From Mycolicibacterium parafortuitum (GTDB lineage Bacteria > Actinomycetota > Actinomycetes > Mycobacteriales > Mycobacteriaceae): a stretch of DNA of 64,000 nt. A model generated the notes under the pieces. That model saw only the letters and a program-made list of their open reading frames with translations. It was not told the DNA's origin and did no database searches. This document shows, piece by piece, positions 60,513 through 64,000 of this stretch. The stretch's first letter is position 1, and each line of letters begins with the position of its first letter. The position numbers were made by a program, and so were the translations under genes. The stretch spans positions 4,464,001 through 4,528,000 of the forward strand of contig NZ_AP022598.1 of assembly GCF_010725485.1 (NCBI RefSeq). Reading direction: 5' to 3'.

Positions 60513-60937
60513 TGGAGGTGCCCGTGGGCCCACACCGGCCGGTGGCCGATTCCGACAGCCACGCGTGGTGGAGTGCGATCCAGGACCGCACCCTGATGGT
60601 CAACGGATGCGCATCGTGCGGCCGGAAGTCGTTGTATGCCCGTCCATTCTGTCCACACTGCTGGAGTGAGGATGTCGCGCTGGTCGCTGCGAGCGGACAC
60701 GGAACCCTGTACACGTGGAGCGTGGTCCACCAGAACGCGGCACCGTTCGACGCTCGCGCACCGTACGTGGTCGCGATGGTCGACCTGGCGGAGGGGCCGC
60801 GGGTGATGAGTACGGTCGAAGGCTGCGATGCAGCCGAACTTCGCGCCGGCATGGCGTTGACGGTGTCGTTCCGCGAGGACGAGGACGGCTTCGTCGTTCC
60901 CGTGTTCCACCCAGCCCACCCGGTCAGTTCGCGCTGA
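60512..60937 (+). CDS. Zinc-ribbon OB-fold protein (DUF35 type)
   Basis: A 141-aa protein with rubredoxin-like zinc ribbon C33-x2-C36...C47-x2-C50 (NGCASCGRKSLYARPFCPHC) and OB fold (ASGHGTLYTWSVVHQN, then VVAMVDLAEGPRVMSTVEGC). DUF35 proteins bind thiolase or aldolase partners, here the upstream gene (TGATG overlap). ATG 60512 is the natural start. The 3' end overlaps the convergent acyl-CoA ligase by 14 bases. Confidence 0.9.
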   Translation: MEVPVGPHRPVADSDSHAWWSAIQDRTLMVNGCASCGRKSLYARPFCPHCWSEDVALVAASGHGTLYTWSVVHQNAAPFDARAPYVVAMVDLAEGPRVMSTVEGCDAAELRAGMALTVSFREDEDGFVVPVFHPAHPVSSR

Positions 60938-62495
60938 CGAGGCGCGGGGCCACCGCGCGGCGTCGACCGTCGGCCCGCTGGGCCAGCGTGTTGCGTTCGA
61001 CCTTCCCGTTCGCGTTGAGCGGCAGCGACTGCTCCCAGAACACCAGTTCCTCGGGCAGCTTGTATTTCGGCAGACCCGCGACGGTGAGCGCCGAGGCGAC
61101 GTCGGCCAGCGAGAGCTCGGCGCCGTCGTCGAGCACGAGCGCGACTGCCAACCGCTCCCCCGTCGTCGCATCGGGCACCGAATAGGCGGCGCATTCCCGC
61201 ACCCCGTCGATCCGCAGCACTGCCTCGTCCACCTCGGCCGCCGCGATCTTGAGCCCGTTGCGGATCACGATGTCCTTGATCCGCCCGACGATCCGGACGC
61301 GGCCGTCCTCGACCTCGGCGACATCGCCGGTGCGGAACCATTCGCCATCGAAGGCATGCACGTCGTCGTCGGTGTCGGTGTAGCCGAGAAAAGTGTGCGG
61401 GCCGCTGATGCAGCACTCGGTCGGCTCACCCGACGACCCCACCCGCACCTGCACATCGGCCAGCAGAGTCCCGTCGTCGTTGTGCCGCAGCGACTTCGGC
61501 TCCTCACGTAGGCCGGACGTGCTCACCGGCACCTCCGACGACCCGTACGCGCGCATCACGATGATGCCGAACTCGTCCTCGGCCCGTTCGACGATGCGCC
61601 GGTCGAGTTGCGTACCGCCGAGATACACCGCCCGCAGCGGAACCTCCGCACCGCGGCGCGCCACCTCGTCGAGCAGCCTGTCGAGGAGTCGATCCGGGCC
61701 GCCGTACCAGGTCGCACCGGCGTCCAGCAGCAGATCGCAGGTGCCGCTGGGGTCCCAGCGGTCTTCCAACACCACCGGAGCGGCGAGCATCGGACCGATG
61801 AAGAGAGCCTGCAGTACGCCGGTGATCGACGCGAGCGGGCTGATCAGGAAGATGCTGTCGGCGGCTCCGAGGCCGGATGCGGCGATGTAGTTCGCCGACG
61901 CCTTGGTCAACGTGCTCAACGAGTGCACCACCCCCTTGGGCCGGGAGGTGGTGCCCGAGGTGTACAGCACGAAGCACGGTTCGTCGGCCGCGCGGGCCGG
62001 GCGCAATGGGGTGTCCGGGCGGCGTCCCTGGCCGGCCCGGGCGACCGCGACCGTGCGGCAGTCCGCAGACGCCAAGCCCGGCCAGTCGCAGTTCGGCGTC
62101 ATCATGTGACGGGCACCGCTGCGGGTCAACGCATCTCGGGCGCCCGTTTCCCCTGCGCTGCGTGCCACCAGCAGCACCACCGCATCCACCCGCAGCGCCG
62201 CCTGCACGGCCACCACGGAGTCCACGTCGTTGCCTGCCACGATCACCACGGGGCAGGACCGCGTCACGCCGGAGTCCTTCAGCGCCTGGCCGGTGAGGTC
62301 GACCAGTGCGTCGAGTTCGGCGAAGGTGAGTGTGCGGGCGCGGTCGCGCACAGCGGGCCGGTCCGGATGCTTCGAGGCCGCCGACCGCAGCGGGTCAGTA
62401 GGTCGATCCGACCAGAAGCCGGCGTCGCGGTAGCGCTCGCGCAGCGTCGCTGCCCGTTCCCGGGCCGTACGCAGCAACTCTGGCGAGCCCGTCAT
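60924..62495 (-). CDS. Acyl-CoA synthetase (AMP-forming ligase), second copy
   Basis: A 523-aa ANL ligase: P-loop LYTSGTTSRPKGV, MRAYGSSEVPVS, the ATP hinge EWFRTGDVAEVEDGRVRIVG, and the closing catalytic Lys NANGKVERNTL. It differs strongly from the ligase at 53889. ATG 62495 (after GGAGGAAGTC) is preferred to the frame start 62513. It is divergent from the MFE2-type SDR; 62496-62562 holds the promoters. Confidence 0.88.
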   Translation of the reverse strand: MTGSPELLRTARERAATLRERYRDAGFWSDRPTDPLRSAASKHPDRPAVRDRARTLTFAELDALVDLTGQALKDSGVTRSCPVVIVAGNDVDSVVAVQAALRVDAVVLLVARSAGETGARDALTRSGARHMMTPNCDWPGLASADCRTVAVARAGQGRRPDTPLRPARAADEPCFVLYTSGTTSRPKGVVHSLSTLTKASANYIAASGLGAADSIFLISPLASITGVLQALFIGPMLAAPVVLEDRWDPSGTCDLLLDAGATWYGGPDRLLDRLLDEVARRGAEVPLRAVYLGGTQLDRRIVERAEDEFGIIVMRAYGSSEVPVSTSGLREEPKSLRHNDDGTLLADVQVRVGSSGEPTECCISGPHTFLGYTDTDDDVHAFDGEWFRTGDVAEVEDGRVRIVGRIKDIVIRNGLKIAAAEVDEAVLRIDGVRECAAYSVPDATTGERLAVALVLDDGAELSLADVASALTVAGLPKYKLPEELVFWEQSLPLNANGKVERNTLAQRADGRRRAVAPRLVSAN

Positions 62496-62562
62496 GACTT
62501 CCTCCGATGCCATCGCGGATGCAAACGCATATTCTCTCTATCGTAAATGTAACCTCTCAGCC

Positions 62563-63459
62563 ATGAATCCAGACCACACCACTTCGCGTGCGCGTTCATC
62601 GATGACCTTCGACGGCGAGGTCGCCATCGTCACCGGCGCAGGAAGAGGGCTCGGCCGTTGTCACGCCCTGGAGCTGGCCCGCCGGGGGGCACGGGTGGTG
62701 GTCAACGACCTCGGCAGCACCGTCGACGGCAGCGGCGCGTCGACGTCGGCCGCACAAGCCGTGGTCGACGAGATCACGGCCGCCGGTGGCACGGCGATCG
62801 CCGAGACATCCTCGGTGGCGACCGAGGACGGGGGCGCGGCGATCGTCGCGGCCGCGATGGACGCCTTCGGCCGGGTCGACATTCTGGTGAACAACGCCGG
62901 GATCCTGCGTGACGCGGCGTTCAAGAACATGACCGCCGATCAGGTCGACGCGGTGATCGCCGTCCATCTCCTCGGGGCGTTCAACGTGACCCGTGCGGTC
63001 TGGCCGGTGATGCGGGAGCGGAACTACGGCAGAATCGTCCACACCACCTCTGGTACAGGACTTTTCGGTAACTTCGGACAGGCGAACTACGGCGCGGCGA
63101 AAATGGGGTTGGTCGGCATGATGCACGTGCTGGCCATCGAAGGCGCGCGCAACAACATCGCGGTCAACGCGATCGCGCCGATCGCCCGGACCCGGATGAC
63201 CGAGGACATCATGGGTGAGGCGGGAAAGGCGATGGACCCCGAGCTGGTCACACCCGTCGTCGTCTACCTCGCACACCGCGACTGCGACCGCACGGCCCAT
63301 GTCTACTCGGTGGGCGGAGGGAAGGTGTCGCGGGTGTTCATCGGAGTGACGAGCGGGATCGAGGATCCGGCGCTGACCGCGGAATCGGTCGCCGACTCGA
63401 TCGATACGATCGACGATCCGTCGGCGTTCGTCATCCGCGGAGGGCCCGCAGCGCGCTGA
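62563..63459 (+). CDS. SDR of the (3R)-hydroxyacyl-CoA dehydrogenase (MFE-2/HSD17B4) type
   Basis: A 298-aa SDR: VTGAGRGLGRCHALELARRG, VNNAGILRDAAFKNM, TTSGTGLFGNFGQANYGAAK with the Ser...Tyr-x3-Lys triad, and AHVYSVGGGKVSR. GAGRGLGR..A..LA..GA.VVVNDLG and NAGILRD are typical of the dehydrogenase domain of peroxisomal multifunctional enzyme 2. It likely performs the 3-hydroxyacyl-CoA oxidation step of the degradative pathway here. ATG 62563 or the internal ATG 62602 is the start. Confidence 0.85.
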   Translation: MNPDHTTSRARSSMTFDGEVAIVTGAGRGLGRCHALELARRGARVVVNDLGSTVDGSGASTSAAQAVVDEITAAGGTAIAETSSVATEDGGAAIVAAAMDAFGRVDILVNNAGILRDAAFKNMTADQVDAVIAVHLLGAFNVTRAVWPVMRERNYGRIVHTTSGTGLFGNFGQANYGAAKMGLVGMMHVLAIEGARNNIAVNAIAPIARTRMTEDIMGEAGKAMDPELVTPVVVYLAHRDCDRTAHVYSVGGGKVSRVFIGVTSGIEDPALTAESVADSIDTIDDPSAFVIRGGPAAR

Positions 63460-63465
63460 CGGCGA

Positions 63466-64000
63466 TCAGCACCCACGGAACTTGGGGGGACGACGCTGCG
63501 CGAACGCGGCCAGCCCCTCCTGGAGGTCGCTGGTCCGAGACACCACCTCTTGCGCCCATGCCTCCTGCTCGAACGCGCGGTCGCGCCCGGACTCCGAGGA
63601 CACCTTCAGCAGGCGCTTGGTCAGCCCCAGCATCACCGTCGGACCCTGCGCGAGCCGGCCGGCGAGCTCGGCGGCGACACCGTCCACGTCCGACGGGGCG
63701 ACAACCCGGTTCACCAGGCCGAGGTCGGCGCAGGTCGCGGCATCGACGGGTTCGCCGAGCATCAGCAACTCGGTTGCTTTGCGCAATCCGACGATCCGCG
63801 TCAGAAGATGGACCGCCCCGGAATCAGGCAGAATCCCCCGATTCACGAACGCCTCGACAAGGCGCGCCTCGCTCGACATCACGACCAGATCGCAGGCCAG
63901 CACCAGGCTCGCCCCGGCTCCCACCGCCGTACCGTTGACCGCGGCGACCACCGGCTTGTCACAGTCGAGCACCGCGCTGATCAGTCGCTGCCAGCCCTGC
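63466..64000 (-). CDS. Enoyl-CoA hydratase/isomerase family (partial, 5' end beyond window)
   Basis: The C-terminal ~178 codons of a crotonase. The frame continues through the window end (QGWQRLISAV then LDCDKPVVAAVNGTAVGAGA). The oxyanion segment AVNGTAVGAGASLVLACDLV and ARLVEAFVNRGILPDSGAVH match the family. The domain end is EGLAAFAQRRPPKFRGC. It converges on the SDR at 62563 with a 6-base gap. Confidence 0.87.
   Translation of the reverse strand, partial: QGWQRLISAVLDCDKPVVAAVNGTAVGAGASLVLACDLVVMSSEARLVEAFVNRGILPDSGAVHLLTRIVGLRKATELLMLGEPVDAATCADLGLVNRVVAPSDVDGVAAELAGRLAQGPTVMLGLTKRLLKVSSESGRDRAFEQEAWAQEVVSRTSDLQEGLAAFAQRRPPKFRGC

Noticed and set aside
1..64000. CRISPR arrays, rRNA and tRNA genes
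   Set aside because: No regularly spaced direct repeats and no recognisable rRNA or tRNA sequence were found by reading; a covariance-model scan would settle tRNAs.

Overview
The window is chromosomal DNA of a high-GC actinobacterium. A rapidly growing mycobacterium (Mycolicibacterium type) fits best: it has a secreted cutinase, many short-chain dehydrogenases (SDRs), acyl-CoA ligases and enoyl-CoA hydratases, a DUF35/thiolase pair, a TrpB2-type enzyme, a SigF-like promoter, and dense ATGA/GTGA gene overlaps. No rRNA, tRNA, CRISPR array or core housekeeping cluster was seen, so this is accessory, catabolic and regulatory territory.

Layout. 0-8 kb: SDR, LuxR-type ATPase regulator, YaeQ, epoxide-hydrolase-like enzyme, serine hydrolase, an orphan ORF, and a lower-GC Tat-type lipoprotein amidohydrolase that looks acquired. 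8.8-15.2 kb: secreted transglycosylase-like protein, SDR, MmyB-type regulator, ABM monooxygenase, a two-gene envelope/stress-like operon behind a SigF-like promoter, and a TetX-like monooxygenase. 15.5-18.4 kb: SDR coupled to a heavily deleted amidohydrolase remnant, then an imidazolonepropionase-like amidohydrolase divergent from an HxlR regulator with a clear operator. 18.9-22.0 kb: an IS21-family element (18966-21371, TSD CCAG) inserted in a gene. Both IS genes are frameshifted and the host gene carries a further frameshift. 22.1-29.4 kb: tightly coupled operon of hydrolase, RclA-like flavoprotein disulfide reductase and isochorismatase-like hydrolase, then alcohol dehydrogenase, a second LuxR-type ATPase and a second HxlR regulator.

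29.4-38.6 kb is an integrated island. Its right part is a minus-strand cassette of active-looking tyrosine recombinase, small XRE protein, and a zinc-ribbon recombinase-like protein lacking catalytic residues. Next comes a two-gene unit (276-aa protein of unknown family plus a 739-aa SF1 helicase). The left part holds a TM-anchored orphan and a SEC-C/HNH-like protein. The island is visibly less GC-rich in its cargo and is the best candidate for an undescribed, possibly anti-phage, system.

38.6-53 kb: PLP decarboxylase; FAD oxidase + TetR facing SDR + Old Yellow Enzyme, with a shared operator-like sequence at the two outer promoters; cutinase; TrpB2; a TetR / FAD-monooxygenase / MFS divergon; hydrolase; reductase. 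53-64 kb: a CoA-dependent catabolic region for an unknown substrate. It contains a minus operon of HpcH aldolase, Fe/2OG dioxygenase, 2-hydroxyacid dehydrogenase, enoyl-CoA hydratase and acyl-CoA ligase. A cysteine-less thiolase-like protein with its DUF35 partner, a second acyl-CoA ligase, an MFE2-type SDR and a second enoyl-CoA hydratase (cut by the window end) follow.
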